A stretch of 64,000 nt of DNA from Mesorhizobium denitrificans (GTDB lineage: Bacteria > Pseudomonadota > Alphaproteobacteria > Rhizobiales > Rhizobiaceae). Of this stretch, positions 17,473 to 28,528 are shown piece by piece. The first letter of the stretch is position 1, and each line of letters starts with the position of its first letter. Where the stretch lies: contig NZ_QURN01000008.1 of the NCBI RefSeq assembly GCF_003403035.1, positions 1 to 64,000 of the forward strand, in the 5' to 3' direction. Under the pieces are notes generated by a model that ran no database searches, was not told the DNA's origin, and saw only the letters and a program-made list of their open reading frames with translations. The position numbers and the translations under genes were made by a program.

Positions 17473-18393
17473 GTGGCACTAACGCACAATCAGCGCGGCG
17501 CGCTCTTTATGGTGATTTCGCAAATCGCCTTCATCATCAATGACACATTGACGAAGATTGTCGCTGCACACCTCGGTGTTGGGCAAATCATGGCTGTGCG
17601 CGGGCTTTTTGCATCGACAATCATCGTGTTGCTGGTTTGGCGTCTTGGCCACATGCGACCAATGTCGCTGACGCTGAAGCCTGTAATCCTGCTGCGCATG
17701 CTCGGTGAAATGGGCGCGACAGTCGCGTACCTTATCGCTCTGTCTCATCTTCCTATCGCCAACGTCTCGGCCTTGTTTCAGTCTTTGCCGCTCGTTGTAA
17801 CCATGAGCGCGGCTCTGTTTTTCGGCGAAAAGGTAGGCCCGCGCAGATGGCTTGCAATCACCGCTGGTTTTATCGGCATCTTGCTGATCGTACGGCCCGG
17901 CCTTGAAGGCTTCAGCACATATTCGATCTACGTCATCATCTGTGTATTTTGCTGTGCATTGCGTGACCTCGCTACGCGGCGCGTGCCTGACCACGTTCCG
18001 TCCATGTTCATTTCCATGCTGACCGCGGTTGCGGTCACAATTTGCGGCGTGCTCATTATTCCATTTTCGGGCGGGTGGGCGCCGATGGCTACGCCGGATC
18101 TTGCCGCCCTTCTGGGCGCGGCAATCATTCTCCTGACAGGCTATCAATTTGTCATCCAGGCCATGCGCGTGGGCGACATCTCGTTCGTCGCACCATTTCG
18201 CTACACAAATCTGCTCTGGGCGATAGGCATAGGTATTCTGGTCTTTGGTGATTTGCCCGATCTGCCGATGATTATTGGCTCGGCAATCGTGGTGGCGTCT
18301 GGCATTTACTCGCTCTATCGCGAACGTGTTGTAGGGCGTGGACGCCCGATAGCGGAAAGCACGGCGTCCGCGATTGCAGCGGACGGCGTGTGA
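17473..18393 (+). CDS. DMT-superfamily transporter (EamA domains)
   Basis: This 306-residue protein has ten predicted membrane helices in two EamA repeats; the second repeat begins near VFCCALRDLATRRV. It starts with GTG behind GGAG. Family members export amino acids, purines or other metabolites, and substrate cannot be read from sequence. Its stop overlaps the mobA start (TGATG), so it is probably co-transcribed with mobA and mobB. Whether that reflects a role in molybdenum cofactor metabolism is not shown. Confidence 0.9.
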   Translation: MALTHNQRGALFMVISQIAFIINDTLTKIVAAHLGVGQIMAVRGLFASTIIVLLVWRLGHMRPMSLTLKPVILLRMLGEMGATVAYLIALSHLPIANVSALFQSLPLVVTMSAALFFGEKVGPRRWLAITAGFIGILLIVRPGLEGFSTYSIYVIICVFCCALRDLATRRVPDHVPSMFISMLTAVAVTICGVLIIPFSGGWAPMATPDLAALLGAAIILLTGYQFVIQAMRVGDISFVAPFRYTNLLWAIGIGILVFGDLPDLPMIIGSAIVVASGIYSLYRERVVGRGRPIAESTASAIAADGV

Positions 18394-18995
18394 TGCTCGA
18401 CACCAGCGCAATCGCTGGCATTGTGCTTGCGGGTGGGCGCTCCAGCCGGATGGATGGTGAGAACAAAGCTCTGCTGCAGCTTGCTGGCGAGACGTTGTTG
18501 ACGCGCGCGATTCAGCGCCTGCGTCTTCAGGTCAAAGCGCTTGCCATCAACAGCAATGTCCCCATTCCAGGCAATGGGTATCCCGTTATTGCGGACACCG
18601 TGACAGGCTATGCGGGGCCGTTGGCCGGTATCCTCACAGGTATGGTTTGGGCAAGGGATCAGGGACTTTCCCATATTGTGACTGTGGCTTGCGACACGCC
18701 GTTTTTCTCTACTGATCTGGTTGATCGGCTGGGGTCGGCGCCTGGAGGATCGGGCAGGATCGCGCTTGCCGCGAGCGCCGGACGCCTGCATCCGGTATTT
18801 GGCCTATGGCCGGTGCATCTCGCCGAAGATCTATCGAACTATCTGGAAAGCAATGCGCGCCACTCCGTGCTGACCTTTGCGGAACGACACGGTTTCGAGA
18901 CGGTCGCGTTCGACTTCGGCGCCGTTGACCCATTCTTCAACATCAATACGCGACAAGACCTTGCCGAAGCCGAGCGCTTGGCGCAAAAAGCTTAG
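18393..18995 (+). CDS. mobA: Molybdenum cofactor guanylyltransferase MobA
   Basis: MobA transfers GMP from GTP to molybdopterin to form Mo-MGD, used by DMSO-reductase-family enzymes. The N-terminal nucleotide-binding signature AGIVLAGGRSSRMDGENKAL is followed by VACDTPF and a C-terminal DPFFNINTRQDL block matching the family. At 200 residues it is typical. A GTG directly before the ATG is also possible, but ATG 18393 gives the usual TGATG coupling with the upstream transporter. mobB follows after 2 bp. Confidence 0.95.
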   Translation: MLDTSAIAGIVLAGGRSSRMDGENKALLQLAGETLLTRAIQRLRLQVKALAINSNVPIPGNGYPVIADTVTGYAGPLAGILTGMVWARDQGLSHIVTVACDTPFFSTDLVDRLGSAPGGSGRIALAASAGRLHPVFGLWPVHLAEDLSNYLESNARHSVLTFAERHGFETVAFDFGAVDPFFNINTRQDLAEAERLAQKA

Positions 18996-18997
18996 CC

Positions 18998-19513
18998 ATG
19001 AAGCATCGCGTATTCGGAATCACGGGCTGGAAAAATTCGGGCAAAACCACGCTAGTCGAGCGTTTGGTCACCGAGCTTACGCGGCGCGGGTGGAAAGTTT
19101 CGACCGTAAAGCATGCGCACCACGCCTTTGACATCGACAAGGAAGGCACAGATTCCTTTCGGCACAGAGAGGCGGGGGCATCGGAAGTCGCCATCGTTTC
19201 TGGAAATCGATGGGCGTTGATGCACGAACTGCGCGACGAATCCGAGCCCGATCTGGGTGCAATTCTTGAGCGCCTGGCGCCCTGCGACCTCGTGATGGTA
19301 GAGGGCTACAAGCGCGAAAATCACAACAAGATCGAAGTGCGGCGCATGGACGCCAAGCAGCGCACCCCACTCGCGCCGAACGATCCAACTATTGTGGCGA
19401 TTGCTGCCGATCACGACGTGACTGAGTCGAATCTGCCCGCATTTTCGTTAGATGAGACTGCTGCTATCGCAGACTTTATTGAGCGCACCGCTGGGTTGAA
19501 GCGAAATAGCTGA
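18998..19513 (+). CDS. mobB: Molybdopterin-guanine dinucleotide biosynthesis protein MobB
   Basis: This 171-residue GTPase binds and assists MobA. It has a Walker A motif GWKNSGKTTL (residues 10-19), the family block KHAHHAFDIDKEGTDSFRHREAGA, and the VEGYKREN segment corresponding to the switch region. It is coupled to mobA with a 2-bp gap and is the last gene of the moaA-side cluster; the next gene is preceded by about 180 bp containing its own promoter region. Confidence 0.95.
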   Translation: MKHRVFGITGWKNSGKTTLVERLVTELTRRGWKVSTVKHAHHAFDIDKEGTDSFRHREAGASEVAIVSGNRWALMHELRDESEPDLGAILERLAPCDLVMVEGYKRENHNKIEVRRMDAKQRTPLAPNDPTIVAIAADHDVTESNLPAFSLDETAAIADFIERTAGLKRNS

Positions 19514-19690
19514 CGCAACGTAAGCCTAATATGTTCTGTATCGACGATAGCGTCTTTCTGACATCCCGCTCATTTGCAGTTGCAATTTTTCAAAAAAGAG
19601 TGGGAGTATCGGGTTTAGCCGGCAGCGTTAAGCCCGCTTCCGGGGTGTCTCGAACAAGGGATGCCAAAGGGTCCAACAGAGAGGAATACT

Positions 19691-20476
19691 ATGCGCATAG
19701 CACTAAAACTCGCGCTTGCGGCGACGGCAGCCATGCTGGCCATCGGCGCAGCACAGGCGCAGGATCGCACCATAAAAATCGGCACCGAAGGCGCCTACCC
19801 ACCCTTCAATAATCTGACCTCGGCCGGCAAGCTTGAGGGCTTTGACATCGACATCGGCAACGCACTTTGCGAGCAGATGAAGGTGAAGTGCGAATGGGTC
19901 ACACAGGATTGGGATGGCATCATTCCCGCGTTGCAGGCCGGCAAGTTCGATGCGATAATCGCATCCATGTCGATCACTGACGAGCGCAAGAAGCAGGTCG
20001 ATTTCTCTGCAAAATACTACAACACGCCGCCATCAATCGCCGCTCCGAAGGACAGTGACATCAAGGGCGTGACCAAAGAAGATCTGGCCGGCAAGAGTAT
20101 CGGCGTTCAGGGCGGCACGACGCACTTCAATTACGCCGAAAAGACCTACACCGACAGCGAGATCAAGCCATATCCGACCGCGCAGGAAATGCACGCCGAC
20201 CTCGCAAACGGCCGTCTTGACGCGATCAATGATGACGTGATCGTCACCCAGCAGTTTCTGGATACGCCGGAAGGTCAGGCTTGCTGCAAGCTGATCGGCA
20301 CCATCGCGCCAGTCGTGGAAATTCATGGTCCGGGCGCTGGTATCGCCGTGCGCAAGGGCGACAAGCTCGCTGATGAATTCACGGCGGCGATCAAGGCAAT
20401 TCGCGAGAACGGCAAGTACAAGGAAATTAACGATAAGTACTTCAAATTCGACGCCTATGGTGCTGAAGGCTCATAA
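19691..20476 (+). CDS. ABC transporter substrate-binding protein, polar amino acid family
   Basis: This 261-residue periplasmic protein has a signal peptide ending AAQAQ. The family-3 solute-binding fold is clear: KIGTEGAYPPFN, LEGFDIDIGNALCEQM, DWDGIIPALQAGKFDAIIASMSIT, GVQGGTTHFNYAE and a YKEINDKYFKFD end. The IIASMSIT and acidic residues suggest a lysine/arginine/ornithine or histidine type ligand (HisJ/ArgT group), but specificity is inferred only. The start is ATG 19691 with GAGAGGAA upstream. A hairpin follows before the two permease genes. Confidence 0.93.
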   Translation: MRIALKLALAATAAMLAIGAAQAQDRTIKIGTEGAYPPFNNLTSAGKLEGFDIDIGNALCEQMKVKCEWVTQDWDGIIPALQAGKFDAIIASMSITDERKKQVDFSAKYYNTPPSIAAPKDSDIKGVTKEDLAGKSIGVQGGTTHFNYAEKTYTDSEIKPYPTAQEMHADLANGRLDAINDDVIVTQQFLDTPEGQACCKLIGTIAPVVEIHGPGAGIAVRKGDKLADEFTAAIKAIRENGKYKEINDKYFKFDAYGAEGS

Positions 20477-20489
20477 TTATTTGAACTGT

Positions 20490-20514
20490 AACGGCGACCT
20501 CCGGGTCGCCGTTT
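20490..20514 (+). terminator. Intercistronic hairpin after the binding-protein gene
   Basis: AACGGCGACC and GGTCGCCGTT form a perfect 10-bp stem around TCCG, followed by TTT. It sits between the binding-protein and permease genes of one operon, where such hairpins commonly stop part of transcription or protect the upstream message, giving more binding protein than permease. Confidence 0.75.
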
Positions 20515-20551
20515 CCACATTGGGCTGAATGCTGCGACGAGGGGAACAGTC

Positions 20552-21247
20552 GTGCTAGAGCTTTTAAGCTGGGGGCCAAACGGGTGGCTTGACGAGATCA
20601 TGAGCGGTGTGTTCGTGACCGTTTCGCTTGCGCTGGCCACGCTACCTGTTGGTCTGGCGCTTGGGTTTCTCATTGCGCTCGCAAAACAATCGTCCGAACC
20701 GAACTTGCGCATAGCGGGCAATGTCTACACCACGATCTTTCGCGGTCTGCCGGAACTGCTGACGCTGTTCCTGATCTATTTCGGTGTTGCGCTGCCGCTA
20801 TTCACCTATCTTTTCCCGGATGGCGGCGACCAGTTCACGAGCTTCGTTGCAGGCATGGTCGCACTGGCATTCGTGTTCTCATCCTATGCGAGCGAAGTTT
20901 TTCTCTCGGCGTTTCGCGCCATTCCTCGCGGCCAGTATGAAGGGGGTTACGCCGTTGGCCTTTCCCACGGGCGCACCATGCGCCTCATCGTTCTGCCGCA
21001 ACTCATTCGCATCGCCCTGCCCGGCCTCACCAATCTGTGGCTTATCCTGCTGAAGGATACCTCGCTCGTTTCCGCCATCGGGCTAGCCGACATATTGCGC
21101 GAGACCAGCATCGCGGCGCGCGTGAGCAAGTCGCCATTCCTGTTTTTCGGCTTTGCCTGCCTGATCTATCTCGTGCTTGCGGTCATTTCTTCGGTTGGCA
21201 TCGGCGGCATTGAACGATGGACCAATCGTCGGGAGGCGACCCGATGA
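20552..21247 (+). CDS. ABC transporter permease, polar amino acid type (HisQ-like)
   Basis: This 231-residue inner membrane subunit has about five helices. The N-terminal MSGVFVTVSLALATLPVGLALGF segment and the cytoplasmic EAA loop (YEGGYAVGLSHGRTMRLIVLPQLIRIALPGL) that contacts the ATPase are both present. It begins with GTG and overlaps the next permease gene by 4 bp (ATGA at 21244). Together the two permeases form a heterodimer pore for the upstream binding protein. Confidence 0.93.
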   Translation: MLELLSWGPNGWLDEIMSGVFVTVSLALATLPVGLALGFLIALAKQSSEPNLRIAGNVYTTIFRGLPELLTLFLIYFGVALPLFTYLFPDGGDQFTSFVAGMVALAFVFSSYASEVFLSAFRAIPRGQYEGGYAVGLSHGRTMRLIVLPQLIRIALPGLTNLWLILLKDTSLVSAIGLADILRETSIAARVSKSPFLFFGFACLIYLVLAVISSVGIGGIERWTNRREATR

Positions 21248-22062
21248 GCCTCGCCAGCCACGTCACCGACGCCATGGAACGCCCGCCTGCAGCGCCACGT
21301 CCGTGGACCGGCGCGCGGATAGCTGGCGCGATTTTTCTCGCGGTTTGGGTACTTATCGGCCTGACGTTGATTATCTATCTCGTGAACCGGTGGAATCCGG
21401 AACTGTTCAGCAATTACGCCCCGAAATACATGCAGGGGCTTTGGGTCACGGTTCAGCTTGTCGTGATTTCCATGATTATCGGTTCGCTGCTTTCTATTCC
21501 GATAGCTTACGGACGCATGTCGAGGAACCCGATCGCGTCTTCTTTGGCCTATGCCTATGTCTATTTCTTCCGCGGAACGCCCCTGCTCGCGCAGACATTC
21601 CTGATTTACTACGGCCTCGGTTCCTTTAGGCCAGAGCTTGAAGCGTTGGGCCTTTGGACCTTCCTTCGCGAGGCGTGGTATTGCGGCATTCTCGCATTCT
21701 CGCTGAACACCGCGGCCTATCAGGCCGAAATATTGCGCGGAGCGATCCAGAGCATACCAAAGGGCCAATGGGAGGGTGCGGCGGCGCTCGGCCTGCCGAC
21801 ATGGCTCACCATGCGCAAGATTATCGCGCCACAAGCGCTCATCGTTGCGCTGCGCCCATACGGCAACGAACTGATCCTGATGATCAAAGGTTCGGCCATC
21901 GTTTCGATCATCACGGTATACGATCTGATGGGCGAAACGCGCCGTGCCTTTTCACGTAGCTTCGACTTTCAGACATATATCTGGGCGGCGATCATCTATC
22001 TGACAATCGTGGAGTTGCTGCGTCACATCATTGATTGGATCGAACGCAAGATCACCAAGCAT

Positions 22063-22074
<12 letters not shown>
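21244..22074 (+). CDS. ABC transporter permease, polar amino acid type (HisM-like)
   Basis: This 276-residue partner of the preceding permease has about five helices and an EAA loop (KGQWEGAAALGLPTWLTMRKIIAPQALIVALRPYGNELI). The frame is open nine codons further upstream, but the ATG at 21244 overlaps the previous stop in ATGA and is the natural start. No ATP-binding subunit follows: the next gene is pyrG on the other strand, so the ATPase must come from elsewhere. Its stop lies in the loop of a hairpin shared with pyrG. Confidence 0.93.
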
Positions 22075-23721
<1,647 letters not shown>

Positions 23722-23792
23722 TTATCGCGACGGTTTTGATTCCGCCAGTGGAAAATGATGATCGCCACCGTTTTTCAGAGGCGACAGTGAAC

Positions 23793-23826
23793 ACAAAAAA
23801 AGCGCCAGCCCCGAAAGGCTGGCGTT
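23793..23826 (-). terminator. Rho-independent terminator after the L,D-transpeptidase gene
   Basis: On the minus strand AACGCCAGCC and GGCTGGCGCT pair over ten positions (the last two as T-A pairs) around TTTCGG and run into a long T tract (23800-23793). It is 18 bp past the stop at 23845 and shields pyrG from read-through. Confidence 0.9.
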
Positions 23827-23844
23827 CAACTGGAAAATCGACGC

Positions 23845-24876
23845 TTACAGAACGACGACGTTCGTGCCGACCTTAACGCGGCGATACAGATCGATCACGT
23901 GGTCGTTGATCATGCGGAAACAGCCATTCGAGGCGTTTGTGCCAATGCTCTGCGGCGCAATTGTGCCGTGGATGCGTAGGTGCGTGTCCTTATTGCCGTC
24001 ATACAGATAGATCGCGCGCGCACCGAGCGGGTTTTCGCCGCCGCCGGGCATGCCTTCCTTGTACTGGCCGTATTTCTTCGGATCGCGTTCCTGCATCTCC
24101 TTGGTCGGGATCCAGCGCGGCCACTCCTGCTTGTCGCCAACGCGCACATCACCCTTGTACTGGAGGCCTTCCTTGCCAACTGCGATGCCATAGCGACGCG
24201 CGGAGCCCATTCCCTCTACAAGGTAGAGGAAATGATTGGCGGTATCGATGACGATCGTGCCACGCGGGTAGCCGGAGAATGCGACTACTTGCGGCTCGTA
24301 TTCCGGCTTCGGACGGAACTTCTTGGTCTGCTCCTTAACACGCAGCGCGTTATCCAAAGCGCGCGTCTGCGGCAGATACTGGTCTTCCTCGCCGAACAGC
24401 GAAGCCATGAAGCCACCCTTGGCCACATTTGCTTCGCTGCGAAGCTCACCATTGTTGCCATTTGCGAGCACTTCCGAAGTTTCAGGCGTCATCGCGACAG
24501 GCTGAATGGGTGTTATGGGATTGAGCGGCGGAAGCTTGGTCTTGCCCTGCGTATCAATCTTCTTGAGAAGGCTTGGCTTTGTCTTGGCATCGTCCTGCTT
24601 CGCCTTGGGTTGGCCAAAAAGGCTGGCAAACAGTCCCTTGGGCTTCGGGGCTTCAGCGACTTCCTTGGCGGGCTTGGTCTTGCCCTTTTTTGTGTCCGCT
24701 TTCGCGGTCTTCTTTGTCTTGGAAGGTGTCTTTTTCACCACCTTTTTCTTGACCACAGGGTCCGGCGTGATTGCCGCCGTAGTTTCCTGTTTAACTGTTT
24801 GAGCGAATAAGGTCGCTGGTGCGCCAAGCATAAGGGCCACGCCGAGGCCCATTGCGAGAAGGCTGCGAGAAAGCAT
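23845..24876 (-). CDS. L,D-transpeptidase (ErfK/YbiS family) with Lys-rich linker
   Basis: This 343-residue exported protein has a signal peptide ending TLFAQ, a strongly basic Lys/Thr/Pro-rich linker (about 30-75) and a C-terminal YkuD domain: RGTIVIDTANHFLYLVEG, then HGTIAPQSIG and the active-site motif SNGCFRM with the nucleophilic Cys. It would cross-link peptidoglycan or attach protein to it; the basic linker may bind anionic wall polymer. ATG 24876 is chosen, with AGGA about 9 nt upstream, over an earlier GTG/ATG pair at 24912/24909. It is the second L,D-transpeptidase in the window. Confidence 0.88.
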   Translation of the reverse strand: MLSRSLLAMGLGVALMLGAPATLFAQTVKQETTAAITPDPVVKKKVVKKTPSKTKKTAKADTKKGKTKPAKEVAEAPKPKGLFASLFGQPKAKQDDAKTKPSLLKKIDTQGKTKLPPLNPITPIQPVAMTPETSEVLANGNNGELRSEANVAKGGFMASLFGEEDQYLPQTRALDNALRVKEQTKKFRPKPEYEPQVVAFSGYPRGTIVIDTANHFLYLVEGMGSARRYGIAVGKEGLQYKGDVRVGDKQEWPRWIPTKEMQERDPKKYGQYKEGMPGGGENPLGARAIYLYDGNKDTHLRIHGTIAPQSIGTNASNGCFRMINDHVIDLYRRVKVGTNVVVL

Positions 24877-25093
24877 TTTTGCCGATCCTGAAAAATTTCC
24901 CAAGCGCATCACGGCAGACCGCTTCTGCCGTAACCGCCACCGCGTGATCTATACGGTTCATGGTGACTCGGCTCAAGCCGCAGTCACATTGTCAGACGCT
25001 CACAACATCTTGAAAGCGCTCGTTTGTTGCGAAGTGTGTTTTCTTCACAACAGAGCCAACCATCATGGTTTCACGATGGTTAAGAGAACAACA

Positions 25094-25570
25094 TCAATTG
25101 TTCGGTACAGCTGGCGCGGCTGGCTGTGCGGGAGCAGCCGGCTGTGATGCCTCTGGCGCAGCCGGCTGAGTAGCGTCCGGCGCAGCAGGCGCTTCTGCCG
25201 GCGCAGTTCCTTGCGCGGGCTGCGACTCACCCGTAGCCGGTGCAGTCGTGGAAGATCCGCCGAGCTGATCGAGAACGCCGCGATTCGCCGGAGTGCCCTG
25301 CTCCGTCTGGGTTGCCGGCAAGCGATTCAGGATATCTGTCGGGCTCTCGGAATAATAGCGCGCGAGAATAGAGAGTAGCAGCGACGAGAGGAAGAAGGCC
25401 GCCGCCAGAATAGCCGTTGTGCGCGTCAACGCGTTGGCTGCGCCGCGCGCCGTCATGAAGCCGGAACCACCACCGATGCCTAGGCCGCCACCCTCGGAGC
25501 GCTGCAACAGCACAACCCCAACGAGTGCGAGAACGATCATCAGATGGATGACGATAACAACGGTTTCCAT
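25094..25570 (-). CDS. secG: Protein-export membrane protein SecG
   Basis: SecG is the small subunit of the SecYEG translocon. The 158-residue product has two helices (about 3-22 and 52-72) flanking the signature LLQRSEGGGLGIGGGSGFMTARGAANALTR region. The family norm is about 75-120 residues; here an Ala/Pro/Gln-rich tail fills about 80-158. Such tails are seen in alphaproteobacterial SecG, but this one is long. It lies between tpiA and the L,D-transpeptidase gene, a common rhizobial order. Confidence 0.95.
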   Translation of the reverse strand: METVVIVIHLMIVLALVGVVLLQRSEGGGLGIGGGSGFMTARGAANALTRTTAILAAAFFLSSLLLSILARYYSESPTDILNRLPATQTEQGTPANRGVLDQLGGSSTTAPATGESQPAQGTAPAEAPAAPDATQPAAPEASQPAAPAQPAAPAVPNN

Positions 25571-25713
25571 AGATACTGCCTGACGGTTTTAGCTGCCGGT
25601 GCGAGCTTCAGCGCGCGGAAGGCGGCTCCTTACAATGGTTTGTGGGCATTTCCAAGCCCAACGCGGCATATAGGGGCGAGGCTGGCACGTACCAACCGCC
25701 CCCATCACGAAAT

Positions 25714-26478
25714 TCAGCCTTGGCGATAGGCTTCTGCAATGCCGAGAAAGTCGGAAGCCTTGAGACTGGCGCCACCCACCAGCGCGCCGTTCACATTGGC
25801 TACAGCAAGCAATTCGCCAGCATTCGACGGCTTGACCGATCCGCCATAGAGAATGCGCATCGCATTTGCTCCATCGCCCAGCACGCGCACCAATTCTGCA
25901 CGGATATGCGCATGAGCCTGCGCAACATCGGGGATTGTAGGCGTCAGGCCAGTGCCGATTGCCCAAACAGGTTCATAGGCAATCACAGTATTCGCAGCGG
26001 TTGCCCCACTTGGCACAGAACCTTCAATCTGCGCAGTGAGGATATCCAGCGTGAGGCCTTTTTCGCGCTGGCTTTGCGTTTCACCGATGCAGATGATCGC
26101 TACCAACCCGGCGCGCCAAGCAGCGCGCGCCTTTTCGTTGACGACCTCATTGGTTTCGCCGTGGTCAATGCGGCGCTCCGAATGTCCAACAATGACGAAG
26201 CTCGCACCTGCGTCTTTCAGCATTTCGGCCGAGATGTCGCCGGTGTGTGCGCCGTTCTCGCTGGTGGCACAATCCTGACCGCCTACCCGCACCGCAGATG
26301 ACGACAGAACATCATAGGCGCGCGCGAGCAAAGTTGCCGGCGGGCAGATCAGTGCATCTACCGGCACATCGAAGCCGTGCGTGAACGCGCCGCCAATCGC
26401 GACCAGCTCCGGCATCGAGGCATTGGTGCCGTTCATCTTCCAATTTCCAGCCACAAGCGGGCGAATTGAACTGGTCAC
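25714..26478 (-). CDS. tpiA: Triose-phosphate isomerase
   Basis: TpiA interconverts dihydroxyacetone phosphate and glyceraldehyde 3-phosphate. The 254-residue TIM barrel has the substrate Lys in AGNWKMNG, the catalytic His in VIVGHSERR, the catalytic Glu in [11 protein letters not shown] and the phosphate loop [11 protein letters not shown] start at GTG 26478, with GAGGAG about 9 nt upstream, instead of the longer frame, which adds 22 unlike residues. It diverges from ppiD. Confidence 0.97.
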   Translation of the reverse strand: MTSSIRPLVAGNWKMNGTNASMPELVAIGGAFTHGFDVPVDALICPPATLLARAYDVLSSSAVRVGGQDCATSENGAHTGDISAEMLKDAGASFVIVGHSERRIDHGETNEVVNEKARAAWRAGLVAIICIGETQSQREKGLTLDILTAQIEGSVPSGATAANTVIAYEPVWAIGTGLTPTIPDVAQAHAHIRAELVRVLGDGANAMRILYGGSVKPSNAGELLAVANVNGALVGGASLKASDFLGIAEAYRQG

Positions 26479-26629
26479 GGATTGCGTCTCCTCAAAAAAC
26501 TGTGCGCTCTCACTATCAAAATGCAGACACAAAGCAATCGACACTGCGGCTCAAGGGCGCTATTGGCGGTGACTTCAAACAGTCAAACGACTGCCCTGAG
26601 TATATATAAGAGCGAACGGATAGTTCTGG

Positions 26630-28522
26630 ATGCTTGATTCAATGCGGAGCGCAGCCAACACTTGGGTTGCGAAATTTCTGTTCGTTATTCTCGTCGTCAG
26701 CTTCGTCGGCTGGGGAATTAGTGGCCAGCTGCACAATTCGCCTTCGATGGGCTCGGTTATTTCTGTGGGGGAAACGTCCGTCAGCCCAACAGAATATCGC
26801 CTGGCCTATGATCGCGCTGTCTCGCAGATGTCGCAGCAGTTCGGCACACGTCTGACGCCGGAGCAGGCAAAAATGTTCGGCCTGCCGCAGCAGGTATTGA
26901 GCAGCCTTGTCGGTGGCGCGGTGTTGAGCGAGCAGGCGCGCAAGCTCGGCCTCGGCCTTTCCAAGGACCGCATCGCGACCCTCACCGCCGATGATCCGGC
27001 CTTCAAGGGACCGGATGGCCGTTTTGACAGACAGCAGTTCGACTATGTGCTGCGTCAGGTCGGCATGTCGCCGCAGAATTACTTCGATACCCGCGCCAAC
27101 GAAGCCGTGCGCCTCCAGATCGTTGATGCGACGACCAATGGGATGCAGGCTCCGGCAGCATTCTTGCGCGCCGTGGCGCTTTATCGTGGCGAAGATCGAA
27201 CTGTGGATTACATCGTACTGCCGAAGTCTTTGGTCGAGCCGATTGAAGAACCATCAGCCGACGTACTAGCCAAGTGGTTTGAATCGAACAAAGCGAAATA
27301 CGCAGCGCCGGAATATCGCAAGATTTCTTACGTAAAGCTGGAGCCGGAAGACATTGCGGACACCAGCGCAGTTACGGATCAGCAGGTTTCTGAAGATTAC
27401 GAAGCACACAAGGATAAGTACACAACCGCTGAGACGCGCGTTGTGGACCAACTTGTGTTCGCGTCCGAAGAGGAAGCCAAGAAGGTCTCTGACGAATTGA
27501 AGTCTGGCACGAAGTCATTTGACGACGCAGTTGCTGCGCAGAACAAGCAGGCTTCTGATGTTGCCCTCGGCACGCTCAGCAAGGATCAGATTCCCGACAA
27601 GGCCGTCGCCGATGCCGCCTTCGCGCTGGCTGAAAATCAAGTGAGCGATGTGGTCAGCGGCCAGTTTGGTCCTGTGATTGTGCGCGTCACGAAGGTCAAT
27701 CCGCAATCCGTGAAGGCGCTTGATGAGGTCAAGGACGATATCCGCAAGAATCTCGCGCTGACCGAGGCAAATCGCGTTTTGATGGACGCCCACGACGCAT
27801 ATGAAGACGCGCGTGCAGGCGGTACATCAATGGCAGATGCGGCAAAGCAGCTAAAGCTCAAGGTCGTGACCATTGATGCAGTCGACAGACAAGGCAAGCG
27901 TCCCGACGGAACGATCATTGAGGGCCTGCCCTCCTCTGCCGATTTGCTGGAAAACGCATTTCAAGCGGACATCAAGGCAGAGAATCAGCCTGTAAATGTC
28001 GGGTCCAGCGGCTTTGTGTTCTACGAAGTCGATTCCATTGAAGCGGCGCATGATCGCACGTTGGACCAAGTGAAAGATCGCGCTGTAGCTGACTGGAAGG
28101 CCGAGCAAACCGCGACGCGCTTGCAGGCGAAGGCAGACGAAATTGCCAAGCAGGTAACTGACAGCAATACACTCGATACGATTGCCTCTGGCCTGAGTCT
28201 GGAAAAGCAGACGAAGCGTGGGCTTAAGCGCGGCGCCAATGATGCAGATTTTGGGCAACCCGGCGTTGCGGCAGTGTTTGGTTACGCGGACGGTCAGATT
28301 GGGCAGTTCGAAGCGCCTGACGGCTCGTCGCGCATCGTGTTCAAGATCATCGAGACAATCGAACCGGCGGATGCGGACGCTTCAAGCATTCCTGAAGATG
28401 CGCGCCGCACATTTGGTGGCGGAATGGCCAATGATCTTGTCGACCAGTTGGTGTCGCGCCTGCGCGGCGAATATGATGTCGAGATCAATCAAAATGCGAT
28501 TGATCGCGCATTGACGTATTGA
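26630..28522 (+). CDS. ppiD: SurA-N/PpiD-like peptidyl-prolyl isomerase, membrane-anchored
   Basis: This 630-residue periplasmic chaperone is anchored by one N-terminal helix (about 12-31, VAKFLFVILVVSFVGWGISG). A SurA-N/PpiD-N helical domain with the YDRAVSQMSQQFG type element follows, then a parvulin-like domain (about 240-360) and a long C-terminal helical region. PpiD acts beside the Sec translocon on emerging outer membrane and periplasmic proteins. It heads an apparent operon ppiD-trpD-trpC-moaC-moeA, with trpD starting 6 bp after its stop, the usual rhizobial arrangement. Confidence 0.92.
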   Translation: MLDSMRSAANTWVAKFLFVILVVSFVGWGISGQLHNSPSMGSVISVGETSVSPTEYRLAYDRAVSQMSQQFGTRLTPEQAKMFGLPQQVLSSLVGGAVLSEQARKLGLGLSKDRIATLTADDPAFKGPDGRFDRQQFDYVLRQVGMSPQNYFDTRANEAVRLQIVDATTNGMQAPAAFLRAVALYRGEDRTVDYIVLPKSLVEPIEEPSADVLAKWFESNKAKYAAPEYRKISYVKLEPEDIADTSAVTDQQVSEDYEAHKDKYTTAETRVVDQLVFASEEEAKKVSDELKSGTKSFDDAVAAQNKQASDVALGTLSKDQIPDKAVADAAFALAENQVSDVVSGQFGPVIVRVTKVNPQSVKALDEVKDDIRKNLALTEANRVLMDAHDAYEDARAGGTSMADAAKQLKLKVVTIDAVDRQGKRPDGTIIEGLPSSADLLENAFQADIKAENQPVNVGSSGFVFYEVDSIEAAHDRTLDQVKDRAVADWKAEQTATRLQAKADEIAKQVTDSNTLDTIASGLSLEKQTKRGLKRGANDADFGQPGVAAVFGYADGQIGQFEAPDGSSRIVFKIIETIEPADADASSIPEDARRTFGGGMANDLVDQLVSRLRGEYDVEINQNAIDRALTY

Positions 28523-28528
28523 GGTAGC

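Noticed and set aside
17479-18411. A 310-codon open frame opposite the DMT transporter
   Set aside because: It is antisense to a clear ten-helix transporter and has an abnormal, Arg/His/Cys-rich composition.
23845-24876. Unusual active site (NGCFRM) in the second L,D-transpeptidase
   Set aside because: The Ser-Asn-Gly-Cys-x-Arg form with its upstream His fits known variation in the YkuD family, so it is not evidence of inactivity.
24950-25090. Small hairpin AACCATC/GATGGTT after secG
   Set aside because: The stem is only 7 bp and lacks a T tract, so I do not call a terminator.
25094-25330. Repeat array in the secG 3' half
   Set aside because: The repeats are Ala/Pro/Gln codon low-complexity within a coding frame, not a DNA repeat element or CRISPR.
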